NCBI GenBank assembly: GCA_019683665.1 | Contig: JADGIB010000037.1 | Location: forward strand, 1-17,079 | Reading direction: 5' to 3' | DNA from: Solirubrobacteraceae bacterium | Lineage (GTDB): Bacteria > Actinomycetota > Thermoleophilia > Solirubrobacterales > Solirubrobacteraceae | DNA: 17,079 bases | Shown: piece by piece, positions 1-6,656 of the stretch | Numbering within the stretch: the stretch's first letter is position 1 | Layout of the letters: every line of letters begins with the position of its first letter | Notes under the pieces: model-generated | Seen by the model: only the letters and a program-made list of their open reading frames with translations | What the model was told of the DNA's origin: nothing | Database searches by the model: none | Made by a program: the position numbers and the translations under genes

Positions 1-465
1 ACACCGGCCGGCGCCCGCGCGGGGGCCGGGCTCGCCCGGCCCGGCCGGGTCGGGCTCGGGCGCCGTCGCCGCGGCGGGCGCCGGGTCGGGCTCGAACCCT
101 GACCGGGCGGCGGCCGGGGCGGCCTGCTCGCGCGCCTCCTGGATGAGCTCGTCCCAGCTGCCGGGCACGTCGGCCGGCACGAACGGCTCGCCGTCGCCGG
201 CGGCGCCCGCCTTCGTGGCGGCGGCGAGCATCCGCTCGAACTCCTCGTCGTCGCCGGCGACCTCGTCGACCGCCGGGCCCGGGATCGCGTCGACCTCGAC
301 GCACCGCTGCGCGAAGAAGCCGGCGATGCCGCCGGTCGTGCCCTGGCGGACCTCGAGGGCGATCGCGTTCTCGCCGAGCTCCTCGCGGACCTTCGGCAGG
401 ACCTCCTGCAGCGTGCGCCCGCGGAAGGTCCGGGCCTCGGGATGGGTGGCCGTCTGCTCGCTCAT
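1..465 (-). CDS. flhF: FlhF, SRP-type GTPase for flagellar placement (N-terminal part, cut by window edge)
   Basis: The reading frame stays open from an ATG at 465 to base 1, giving 155 residues of a longer protein; the C-terminus and GTPase core lie outside the window. The visible part begins with the FlhF N-terminal fold: TFRGRTLQEVLPKVREELGE at residues 14-33, then a GGIAGFF stretch near residues 46-52 and VEV shortly after, as in the FlhF B domain. From about residue 115 the chain becomes an Ala/Pro/Glu linker containing EPDPA-type repeats, the usual low-complexity region before the NG GTPase domain. FlhF is a membrane-associated relative of Ffh/FtsY that sets flagellar site or number together with FlhG. 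Its ATG overlaps the flhA stop (ATGA), so the two are translationally coupled, and flhA-flhF is the conserved order in many flagellates. The identity rests on N-domain similarity plus context; the GTPase motifs cannot be checked here. Confidence 0.87.
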   Translation of the reverse strand, partial: MSEQTATHPEARTFRGRTLQEVLPKVREELGENAIALEVRQGTTGGIAGFFAQRCVEVDAIPGPAVDEVAGDDEEFERMLAAATKAGAAGDGEPFVPADVPGSWDELIQEAREQAAPAAARSGFEPDPAPAAATAPEPDPAGPGEPGPRAGAGRC

Positions 466-2525
466 GCGCTCACGACTCCGATCGTCTCCACGTTGATGCC
501 CGGCGTGATCTCGTTGTAGGCGCACACCGACAGCTGCGGCATCGCCTGCGAGCACAGGCGCCGCAGGTGGCGGCGGACGCGCGACGAGCACAGCAGCACG
601 GGCCGCCGGCCGCGCGACACGGCCTCCTCGGTCTGGGCGTGCAGGGCCTGCAGCAGGGCCTGCGCGCGCGGGGGCGCCATCGCCAGGTACTCGCCCTCGG
701 CGGTCGTCGTGATCGCCTCGGACACCTCCTGCTCGACCGCCGGATCGAGCGCGATGGCCTTCAGGGTGTGGTCGTGGTCCAGGTGCGGCGCCACGATCGT
801 GCGGCCCAGGGCCTGGCGCGCGTACTCGGCCAGCAGCGCCGGGTCGCGGGTGAGGCGCGCCTTGTCGCCGATCGCCTCGACGATCGTGCCGAGGTCGCGG
901 ATCGAGACGCCCTCCGACAGGAGCGCCTGGAGCACGCGCTGGATCTCGCCGACCGACAGCAGGTCGGGCACGACCTCCTCGACGACCGCGGCGTTGACCT
1001 CCTTGAGGCCGTCGAGCAGCGCCTTCGTGTCCTGGCGCGTGAGCAGCTCGGCGACGTTGGCCCGGATCGTCTCGGTGAGGTGGGTGATGATGACCGACTC
1101 GGCGTCGACGACCGTGTAGCCGAGCGCCTCGGCCTCGGCGCGGCTGCCCTCCGGGATCCACGTCGCGGGCAGCCCGAAGGCGGGCTCGGTCGTCTCGATG
1201 CCCTGGAGCTTGCCGAACGCGTCGCCCGGGTCGAGCGCGAGCTGGTGGCCGGCCATGATCGAGCCGCGGGCGACCTCGGTGCCCTTGACCTTGATCGCGT
1301 ACTCGTGGGAGGCGAGGCCGACCTCGTCGTGGATGCGCACCTTCGGCACGACGGTGCCGAGCTGGGCGGCGAGCTGCTTGCGGACCGCGCTGACCCGCTG
1401 CAGCAGCGAGCCGCCGGCCGACTGGTCGACGAGCGGGACGAGGCCGAAGCCGATCGTGAGCTCGAGCGGGTCGATCGCCAGCGCCTCGTACGGGTCGTTC
1501 GCGTTGGCGGTCAGCGCCGGCTTGGCCGCCGCCTCGCGCTCCTCGGCCGCCCGCTGCGCCTCGCGCTGGGCGGCGATCCTGGCCAGGGCGCGGCCGCCGA
1601 GGAAGAGCAGCAGGCCGAGGGCCAGGAACGGGATCGTCGGCAGGCCCGGCACGAAGGCCATGAGGCAGACGACGACGCCGGCGATGACCGGCGCCTTGCG
1701 CTGCTTGAGCACCTGGCCGGCGAGGTCGGTGCCGAGGTCCTTGTCGGAGGCCGAGCGCGTGACGATGATGCCGGTCGCCACCGAGATGAGCAGGGCCGGG
1801 ATCTGCGCGGCCAGGCCGTCGCCGACGGTCAGCAGCGAGAAGTGCTGGGCGGCCTCGCTGAACGGCATGCCCTGCTGGACGACGCCGACGATGATGCCGC
1901 CGATGAGGTTGACCATCGTGATGACGACGGCCGCGATCGCGTCGCCCTTGACGAACTTCGAGGCGCCGTCCATCGCGCCGTAGAAGTCGGCCTCGTCGGC
2001 GATCTCCTTGCGGCGGCGCTTCGCCTCCTCCTCGGTGATCTGCCCGGCGTTGAGGTCGGCGTCGATCGCCATCTGCTTGCCGGGCATGGCGTCGAGGGTG
2101 AAGCGCGCGCCGACCTCGGCCACGCGGCCGGCGCCGTTGGTGATCACGACGAACTGGATGATCACCAGGATCAGGAAGATGATGAGGCCGACGACGACGT
2201 TGCCGCCGACGACGAAGTGGCCGAACGCCTCGACGACGTGACCGGCGTCGCCGTGCAGGAGGATGAGGCGGGTGACGCTGACGTTGATCGCGAGGCGGAA
2301 CAGCGTCGTCAGCAGCAGCAGCGACGGGAACGCGCTGAAGTCGAGCGCGCGCGGCACGTACATCGTCGCGATGACGATGGCCAGCCCGGCCGAGATGTTC
2401 GCCGCGATCATGAAGTCCAGCAGCGCCGGCGGCAGCGGCACCACCATCATGATCACGACGAGCACGACCACGCCGGCGGCGACGAGGTCGGAGTAGCGCT
2501 GCGCGCGCTTGAGGAATTCGGTCAT
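462..2525 (-). CDS. flhA: FlhA, flagellar type III export gate protein
   Basis: The protein has 687 residues, the normal FlhA length. The N-terminal half (about 1-325) is a multi-spanning membrane domain. It carries the FHIPEP family hallmark RFTLDAMPGKQMAIDADL at 141-158 and the second conserved loop FYGAMDGASKFVKGDAI at 181-197. A charged Ala/Glu/Arg linker at about 320-345 leads to the soluble C-terminal domain, which in this family forms the nonameric cytoplasmic ring that docks chaperone-substrate complexes. FlhA couples proton flow to export of rod, hook and filament subunits. The ATG at 2525 directly precedes the conserved N-terminus, but I see no Shine-Dalgarno sequence in the 30 bases before it; the leader is C-rich instead. 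flhA is separated from flhB by 161 bp holding a sigma-28-like promoter, so it can probably be transcribed apart from fliO-flhB. Its stop overlaps the flhF start. Confidence 0.97.
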   Translation of the reverse strand: MTEFLKRAQRYSDLVAAGVVVLVVIMMVVPLPPALLDFMIAANISAGLAIVIATMYVPRALDFSAFPSLLLLTTLFRLAINVSVTRLILLHGDAGHVVEAFGHFVVGGNVVVGLIIFLILVIIQFVVITNGAGRVAEVGARFTLDAMPGKQMAIDADLNAGQITEEEAKRRRKEIADEADFYGAMDGASKFVKGDAIAAVVITMVNLIGGIIVGVVQQGMPFSEAAQHFSLLTVGDGLAAQIPALLISVATGIIVTRSASDKDLGTDLAGQVLKQRKAPVIAGVVVCLMAFVPGLPTIPFLALGLLLFLGGRALARIAAQREAQRAAEEREAAAKPALTANANDPYEALAIDPLELTIGFGLVPLVDQSAGGSLLQRVSAVRKQLAAQLGTVVPKVRIHDEVGLASHEYAIKVKGTEVARGSIMAGHQLALDPGDAFGKLQGIETTEPAFGLPATWIPEGSRAEAEALGYTVVDAESVIITHLTETIRANVAELLTRQDTKALLDGLKEVNAAVVEEVVPDLLSVGEIQRVLQALLSEGVSIRDLGTIVEAIGDKARLTRDPALLAEYARQALGRTIVAPHLDHDHTLKAIALDPAVEQEVSEAITTTAEGEYLAMAPPRAQALLQALHAQTEEAVSRGRRPVLLCSSRVRRHLRRLCSQAMPQLSVCAYNEITPGINVETIGVVSA

Positions 2526-2567
2526 GCGTCGGAGGGATGGCGACCCGGGAGGGGCGAGTCGCCCCGG

Positions 2568-2594
2568 TCATCGACGCCGCGCGCGCGTTCTTTA
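2568..2594 (-). promoter_or_regulatory. sigma-28-like promoter for flhA-flhF
   Basis: Read on the minus strand, TAAA (2594-2591) is followed by exactly 15 bases and then GTCGATGA (2575-2568). The flagellar sigma-28/FliA/WhiG consensus is TAAA-N15-GCCGATAA, so the -35 matches 4/4 and the -10 matches 6/8 with ideal spacing. TAAA is rare in DNA this GC-rich. The box ends 42 bases before the flhA ATG, which would give a leader of about 35 nt. Similar but weaker elements precede fliO and cheW at similar distances. This is a motif match only, with no direct evidence of transcription. Confidence 0.5.
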
Positions 2595-2610
2595 GGGCCG
2601 GGGACCGCCC

Positions 2611-2663
2611 CCGCGGAGGCCGCCGACGGATCTCCGAGCCCCCGGCCGATCGAGGCTCCGCGG
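2611..2663 (-). terminator. possible hairpin after flhB, upstream of the flhA promoter
   Basis: The arms CCGCGGAGGCC (2611-2621) and GGCTCCGCGG (2654-2663) are complementary apart from one bulged base, with about 32 bases between them. The hairpin starts 23 bases after the flhB stop and ends before the flhA promoter, a sensible place for a terminator or attenuator. There is no U-tract and the loop is long, so it could be chance pairing in GC-rich DNA. Confidence 0.25.
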
Positions 2664-2686
2664 CGCCCGCGCCGCCGGACGGGTCG

Positions 2687-3745
2687 CTACGCCACCCGGC
2701 GGCCGGCCATCCGGTAGACGTAGGCGAGCACCTGGGCGACGGCGCCGTAGAGCTCCTCGGGGATCTGCCGGCCGATCTCGACCGACGCGTAGAGCGAGCG
2801 CGCCAGCGGCGGGTCGGGCACGATCGGCACGCCGGACTCGGTCGCGATCTCGCGGATGCGGGCGGCGATGAGGTCGACGCCCTTGGCCACGACCTCCGGC
2901 GCCGGGTTGCTGCCGTCGTACTTCAGCGCGACGGCGTAGTGGGTCGGGTTCGTGACGACGACGTCGGCCTCCGGGACCGCGGCCATCATGCGGGCGCGGG
3001 ACGCCTCGATCTGGCGGCGGCGCATCGCCGAGCGGACCTCGGCCGGGAGCATCTGCTGCTTGGCCTCGTCCTTGACCTCCTGCTTGTCCATCCGCATGGA
3101 CTTCTCGGTCCGGTACGCCTGCCAGACCATGTCGATGATGCCGATGACGAGGTAGGCGGCGGCGGCGCGCAGCGCGATCCCGAAGACCATGTCGGCCAGG
3201 GCGCCGGCCAGCTGCGCCGGGGTCATGCCGATCATCGCGCCCATCTGCGGGATCTGCGGGACGAGCGCGGCGGCGACGATCGCCCCGACGGCGACGACCT
3301 TCACGATCGACTTCGCGCCCTCGAACAGGGCGTTGGGCCCGTAGATGCTCTTCGCGTTCTTCAGCGGGTCCAGCCGCTTGGGGTCCGGCTTGAGCCCGTG
3401 GAGCGACGGCTTCGGGCGGACGATGACGACGTTGATGACGAGCGCGGCGACCGCGCACGCGGCGACGATCGGCAGCAGCGCCGTCGCGATGTGCTCGACG
3501 ACCGTCATGAGGATCCCCTCGAGGCCGTCGGTCGTGACGACCTCCGGGTGGGCGCCGAGCCGCAGCGCCCAGTCCATCGCGTCGCGCATCTGGCCGGTGA
3601 GCCGCGGCCCGAACAGCATGAGCGCGACGACGCCGACGAGCATGACGACGGCGCCGGTGAGGTCCTGCGAGCGGGCGATCTGGCCCTTCTTGCGGGCCTC
3701 CGCCCGCCGCTTGGGGGTCGCCTTCTCGGTCTTCTCACCGGCCAC
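2687..3745 (-). CDS. flhB: FlhB, export gate protein and substrate-specificity switch
   Basis: The protein has 352 residues, typical for FlhB. The N-terminus MAGEKTEKATPKRRAEARKKG is the conserved family opening (it usually reads like EKTEKATPKRLEEARKKG). Membrane segments lie at about 30-46, 80-108, 145-165 and 185-208. The soluble C-terminal domain has the self-cleavage motif NPTH at 266-269 inside VVVTNPTHYAVALKY. FlhB cuts itself between N and P, and this switches the exporter from rod/hook to filament substrates. PDPPLARSLY near residue 310-320 matches the usual PPLAR segment. The start is GTG at 3745, preceded by GAGGGGG about 9 bases upstream; that Shine-Dalgarno overlaps the fliR stop, which suggests coupling. 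It is the last gene of the tight fliO-flhB block. Confidence 0.97.
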   Translation of the reverse strand: MAGEKTEKATPKRRAEARKKGQIARSQDLTGAVVMLVGVVALMLFGPRLTGQMRDAMDWALRLGAHPEVVTTDGLEGILMTVVEHIATALLPIVAACAVAALVINVVIVRPKPSLHGLKPDPKRLDPLKNAKSIYGPNALFEGAKSIVKVVAVGAIVAAALVPQIPQMGAMIGMTPAQLAGALADMVFGIALRAAAAYLVIGIIDMVWQAYRTEKSMRMDKQEVKDEAKQQMLPAEVRSAMRRRQIEASRARMMAAVPEADVVVTNPTHYAVALKYDGSNPAPEVVAKGVDLIAARIREIATESGVPIVPDPPLARSLYASVEIGRQIPEELYGAVAQVLAYVYRMAGRRVA

Positions 3746-3762
3746 GGCGCGCGCTCACCCCC

Positions 3763-4545
3763 TCAGCCCACCCGCAGGGTCCGCAGCGCCTCCGAGACGC
3801 TGCGCTGCACCTCGTCCGACAGCCAGCCGGCCACCCAGGGGAGCGTCGCGCCGATGAGGACGAGGCCGACGATCATCTTCACCGGGAAGCCGACGCCGAA
3901 GACGTTCAGGGTCGGCACGACGCGCGACACGACGCCGAACGCGGCGTCGGTGAGGACGAGCGCGAGGATGATCGGCCCGGCGACCTGGACGGCCGAGGCG
4001 AAGATCTGCACGAACGCGTCGTCGGCGCCGGCCACCATCGTCCCCAGCGACGGCGTCTCGGTGATCCCGACGAGGTCGTAGGTCCGGGCGAAGCCGGCGA
4101 TCACCCACGAGTCGCCGCCGATCGCGATGAAGATGAGGACGCCCAGCAGCGCGTAGAGCTGGGAGATGACCGTCGTGTTCGTGCCGGTGACCGGGTCGAC
4201 GAGCGAGCCGAACGACAGGCCCATGACGTAGTCGATGAACGTGCCCGCCACCGACACGGCCGCGAACAGCGCCCCGAGCGCGAACGCGTACGCCAGCCCG
4301 ACGAGCAGCTCCTTGACGATGAGCCCGCCGTAGGCCCAGGCGTCGAGCGGGATGCGCGTGTCGCCGATCGCCGCCGGCGCGATCCCGACGGCGAGCGCGA
4401 GCGCGACGATCCCGCGCACGCGCGCGGGGACCATCCGGCTCGAGAACAGCGGCGCCATCAGGAACAGCGGCGTCAGGCGCGCCAGCACGAGGAAGAACCC
4501 GGCCAGCGTCTGCTCGCTGAAGCGCTCGAGGATGAGCTGGGCCAT
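3763..4545 (-). CDS. fliR: FliR, flagellar export gate membrane protein
   Basis: The protein has 260 residues, the usual FliR length, and is almost entirely hydrophobic with about six membrane segments. The opening ARLTPLFLMAPLFSSRMVPA (residues 22-41) matches the conserved FliR/SpaR start, where a segment ending in P is followed by a basic R-x-R (here ARVRG). A central GxFIDYVMGLSFGSLVDP-like segment (about 100-117) corresponds to the family G-x-x-ID-x-x-xG-x-x-x-x-x-x-DP motif. FliR joins FliP5 and FliQ4 in the helical export pore. It starts at ATG 4545, 18 bases after the fliQ stop, with only a weak G-rich ribosome site, and ends so that its stop lies within the flhB Shine-Dalgarno. Confidence 0.95.
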   Translation of the reverse strand: MAQLILERFSEQTLAGFFLVLARLTPLFLMAPLFSSRMVPARVRGIVALALAVGIAPAAIGDTRIPLDAWAYGGLIVKELLVGLAYAFALGALFAAVSVAGTFIDYVMGLSFGSLVDPVTGTNTTVISQLYALLGVLIFIAIGGDSWVIAGFARTYDLVGITETPSLGTMVAGADDAFVQIFASAVQVAGPIILALVLTDAAFGVVSRVVPTLNVFGVGFPVKMIVGLVLIGATLPWVAGWLSDEVQRSVSEALRTLRVG

Positions 4546-4563
4546 CGCGCCGCCCCCGCGCCG

Positions 4564-4836
4564 CTAGGCCCCGATGAGCTGCGGGATGCTCAGCCACAGG
4601 TCCTCCGCGTAGCCGAGGAGCTGGTCCAGCATCCACGGGCCCGCGAGCATCAGCAGCGCGAACGTCGCCGCGATCTTCGGGATGAAGGTGAGCGTCTGCT
4701 CCTGGATGTGGGTGACGGACTGGAAGATGCTCACGATCAGGCCCGCGACGAGCCCGACGAGCAGCAGCGGCAGCGCGATCTTCATGCTGACCGTCAGCGC
4801 GTTCGTCGCGAGGTTGACGACGTCGTCCTGGGTCAT
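4564..4836 (-). CDS. fliQ: FliQ, small flagellar export gate protein
   Basis: The protein has 90 residues with two membrane helices (about 15-38 and 53-75), exactly the FliQ size and topology. The conserved core FQSVTHIQEQTLTFIPKI at 38-55 lies between the helices and is the family signature (QAxTQIQExTLTFxPK). Four FliQ copies pack around FliP/FliR in the export pore. The start ATG at 4836 is three bases after the fliP stop, so translation is probably coupled. Confidence 0.96.
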   Translation of the reverse strand: MTQDDVVNLATNALTVSMKIALPLLLVGLVAGLIVSIFQSVTHIQEQTLTFIPKIAATFALLMLAGPWMLDQLLGYAEDLWLSIPQLIGA

Positions 4837-4839
4837 GGC

Positions 4840-5472
4840 CTATCCGAAGCTCTGGACGAGCGATTGGGTGACGAGGTTCCAGCCGTCCACGAGCACGAAG
4901 AGGAGGATCTTGAACGGCAGGGAGATGAAGACCGGCGGCAGCATCATCATCCCCATGGACATCAGCGTCGTGCTGACGACGAGGTCGATGATCAGGAACG
5001 GCAGGAATATGAGGAAGCCGATCTGGAAGGCCGTCTTCAGCTCGGAGATGATGAACGCCGGGATGAGGACGTAGGTCGGCACGTCCGCGCGCGTCTGCGG
5101 CGTGTCGATCTTGGCGAGCTTCACGAACAGCGCCAGGTCCTTGTCCCCGGTCTGCTCGAACATGAACTCGCGCAGGGGCCCCTGGGCCCGGTCGAGCGCC
5201 TGCTCCTGGGTGATCTCGTTGGCCTGCAGCGGATCCCAGGCGACCTCCTTGATCTCGTTGAAGGTCGGCGCCATGACGAAGATCGTCAGGAACAGGGCGA
5301 TGCCGACGAGCACCTGGTTCGGCGGCGCCGTCTGCGTCCCCAGGCCGCTGCGGATGAAGCCGAGGACGATGAGGATCCGGGTGAACCCGGTGACGCAGAA
5401 CAGCATCGCCGGGACCAGCGTGATGCCGGCGATGAGGAGGAGGATCTGGACGGCGTTGCCGCTGTCGACCAT
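4840..5472 (-). CDS. fliP: FliP, core pore protein of the flagellar exporter
   Basis: The protein has 210 residues. FTRILIVLGFIRSGLGTQTA at 30-49, followed by PPNQV, is the first FliP signature. VPTYVLIPAFIISELKTAFQ at 131-150, followed by IGFLIFLPFLIIDLVVST, is the second. The run MSMGMMMLPP at 171-180 is the methionine-rich loop that forms the gasket closing the pore in this family. Five FliP copies build the channel with FliQ and FliR. The protein starts at MVDSGNAVQILLLIAG and has no N-terminal signal peptide, unlike the longer enterobacterial FliP. The ATG overlaps the fliO stop by one base (TGATG), which fixes the start and argues that this short form is real. Confidence 0.97.
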   Translation of the reverse strand: MVDSGNAVQILLLIAGITLVPAMLFCVTGFTRILIVLGFIRSGLGTQTAPPNQVLVGIALFLTIFVMAPTFNEIKEVAWDPLQANEITQEQALDRAQGPLREFMFEQTGDKDLALFVKLAKIDTPQTRADVPTYVLIPAFIISELKTAFQIGFLIFLPFLIIDLVVSTTLMSMGMMMLPPVFISLPFKILLFVLVDGWNLVTQSLVQSFG

Positions 5473-6029
5473 CAGCGGATCGTCCTCTCGCGCAGTCGGT
5501 CCATGAGCTGCGCGGCGGTGGTGCCGCCGCGCCCGCCGCCGCGGCGCGGGGCCGGGCCGGCCGGCTCGTCGGGCACGTCGAGGCCGAGGCGCTGGGCCTC
5601 CTCCTCGGTGTAGGTCCGGATCGGGACGACCGCGTGGTCGGAGACGCCGACGAGCAGGAGCTCGCGGCCGGCGCGGACGAGGTGCAGCGAGCGCCCGGGC
5701 CCGAGCGCGACGACCGCGGCCGTCGACAGCGCGGTCCCGCGCGTGCGCTCCTCGCGGGAGGCCTTCACCTGCTTGAGCACCCAGGTGACGCCGTAGATGA
5801 CGGCGATGACGATCGCCAGGCCGACGATCGTGCGCACGAGGGAGCCGCCGCCGGAGCCGCCGCCGTCGCCGCCCTGGGTGGCGGTGTCGAGGTTCAGCGG
5901 CGTGGCCTCGCCCAGCTCCCCGCCGCCCGACGCGGTGGTCGAGCCGCCCTGGGCGGCCGCGTGGGCGGGCGCCAGCAGGAGGAACGCGAGGGTCGCCGTC
6001 GCGACCGGTCGGAGGAGGGATCTCGACAT
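5472..6029 (-). CDS. fliO: FliO-like export gate assembly factor
   Basis: The protein has 185 residues. A signal-like hydrophobic N-terminus (MSRSLLRPVATATLAFLLLA, ending APAHAAAQ) is followed by a Gly/Ser/Thr-rich exported stretch and one membrane helix at about 65-86 (LVRTIVGLAIVIAVIYGVTW). The cytoplasmic part has the short beta-rich VALGPGRSLHLVRAGRELLLVGV stretch typical of FliO/FliZ, then a disordered, Arg-rich tail. FliO helps FliP oligomerise. The ATG at 6029 is chosen because it begins the signal sequence; the frame extends upstream to 6125 but that extension has no hydrophobic or conserved content and would cover the promoter. No clear ribosome-binding site precedes it. FliO is poorly conserved, so the name depends partly on its place directly before fliP. 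Confidence 0.85.
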   Translation of the reverse strand: MSRSLLRPVATATLAFLLLAPAHAAAQGGSTTASGGGELGEATPLNLDTATQGGDGGGSGGGSLVRTIVGLAIVIAVIYGVTWVLKQVKASREERTRGTALSTAAVVALGPGRSLHLVRAGRELLLVGVSDHAVVPIRTYTEEEAQRLGLDVPDEPAGPAPRRGGGRGGTTAAQLMDRLRERTIR

Positions 6030-6065
6030 TCGTTCGATGGAGTCGGGAGGGACGACTCCGCCCGG

Positions 6066-6092
6066 TAGTCGGTCGGTCCGAACCCGCCTTGA
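6066..6092 (-). promoter_or_regulatory. sigma-28-like promoter for fliO-fliP-fliQ-fliR-flhB
   Basis: On the minus strand, TCAA (6092-6089) is followed by exactly 15 bases and ACCGACTA (6073-6066). Against TAAA-N15-GCCGATAA the match is 3/4 and 5/8, including the CCGA core. The box ends 36 bases before the fliO ATG. The -35 lies in the left arm of the palindrome shared with the cheW promoter. It is weaker than the flhA element; symmetry and position add support. Confidence 0.35.
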
Positions 6093-6102
6093 GCCCCTCA
6101 AG
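6088..6102. repeat. palindrome CTTGAG-CCC-CTCAAG between divergent motility promoters
   Basis: This is a perfect 6-bp inverted repeat with a 3-base spacer, centred in the 140-bp region between fliO and cheW. Each arm contains the TCAA that serves as the -35-like element for the promoter on its own strand, so the two motility operons would fire back to back from one site. It could also be a regulator-binding site that overlaps both -35 boxes. Confidence 0.5.
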
Positions 6103-6124
6103 CGCCCGGCGGAGATGCCGACCA
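6098..6124 (+). promoter_or_regulatory. sigma-28-like promoter for the cheW-cheY operon
   Basis: TCAA (6098-6101), exactly 15 bases, then GCCGACCA (6117-6124). Against TAAA-N15-GCCGATAA the match is 3/4 and 6/8, with the first five bases of the -10 exact. The box ends 45 bases before the cheW ATG. It mirrors the fliO promoter on the opposite strand. GCCG is common in this DNA, so the spacing and symmetry carry much of the weight. Confidence 0.42.
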
Positions 6125-6169
6125 CCTGCGGTAGTCAGCCCTTGCCCCTCCCGTCAGAGAGGAACCTGC

Positions 6170-6625
6170 ATGTCCACCGAGTCCACCCGCCAGCTGGTCG
6201 TCTTCTCCCTCGGTGAGGAGGAGTACGCCCTTCCGATCACGCGCGTCCACGAGATCATCCGCTGGACCGAGCCGCGGTCCGTCGCGTCGGACGAGCCGTG
6301 GGTTCGTGGCGTCATCTCCCTGCGCGGGAAGATCGTGCCCGTCTACGACCTCGCCGCCCGCCTCGGCCTCGCCGCCGAGCGCCCGGAGCACGCGAAGATC
6401 GTCATCGTCGAGACCGCGGCCGACATGGCGGGCGTCGTCGTCGACGACGTCGAGGAGGTCCTGACGGTCGAGGAGGAGCAGCTCGACTCGGTCCCGGCCG
6501 CGGGCGATCCCGCCATCGAGGCGATCGCGAAGATCGACCAGCGCCTCGTGGTCCTGCTCGACCCGGTCGGCCTGTTCGGCGGCGCCGGCCTGGACGCCGA
6601 GCAGCTCGCCGAGGTCGCCGCCTAG
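6170..6625 (+). CDS. cheW: CheW, chemotaxis coupling protein
   Basis: The protein has 151 residues and is a single CheW (SH3-like) domain. RQLVVFSLGEEEYALPITRV at 7-26 is the usual start of the domain, and VRGVISLRGKIVPVYDL at 45-61 is the hallmark loop with the conserved Arg of the (N/S)LRG motif. CheW links receptors to the kinase CheA in the signalling array at the membrane. The start at ATG 6170 is supported by GAGAGGAA about six to eight bases upstream and by the fit to the domain edge; the frame is open further upstream but that stretch overlaps the promoter. It is the first gene of the plus-strand operon, 31 bases before cheB. Confidence 0.96.
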   Translation: MSTESTRQLVVFSLGEEEYALPITRVHEIIRWTEPRSVASDEPWVRGVISLRGKIVPVYDLAARLGLAAERPEHAKIVIVETAADMAGVVVDDVEEVLTVEEEQLDSVPAAGDPAIEAIAKIDQRLVVLLDPVGLFGGAGLDAEQLAEVAA

Positions 6626-6656
6626 CCACCGGCCGACGACCCCCAGGTTCCCCGCC

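Noticed and set aside
143..496. A 117-codon plus-strand frame at the left edge
   Set aside because: Ser/Pro/Arg-rich shadow of flhF; the minus-strand frame shows FlhF N-domain motifs.
567..2717. A 716-codon open frame on the plus strand opposite flhA
   Set aside because: Low-complexity Arg/Asp/Gly/His translation, opposite a fully conserved flhA; a compositional shadow.
6030..6125. Longer fliO starting at 6125
   Set aside because: The extra 32 residues are not hydrophobic or conserved and would cover the promoter region; the ATG at 6029 starts a good signal sequence.
6089..6169. Longer cheW starting at 6089
   Set aside because: The extension has no CheW-like content, overlaps the promoter, and the ATG at 6170 has a ribosome site and the right domain edge.
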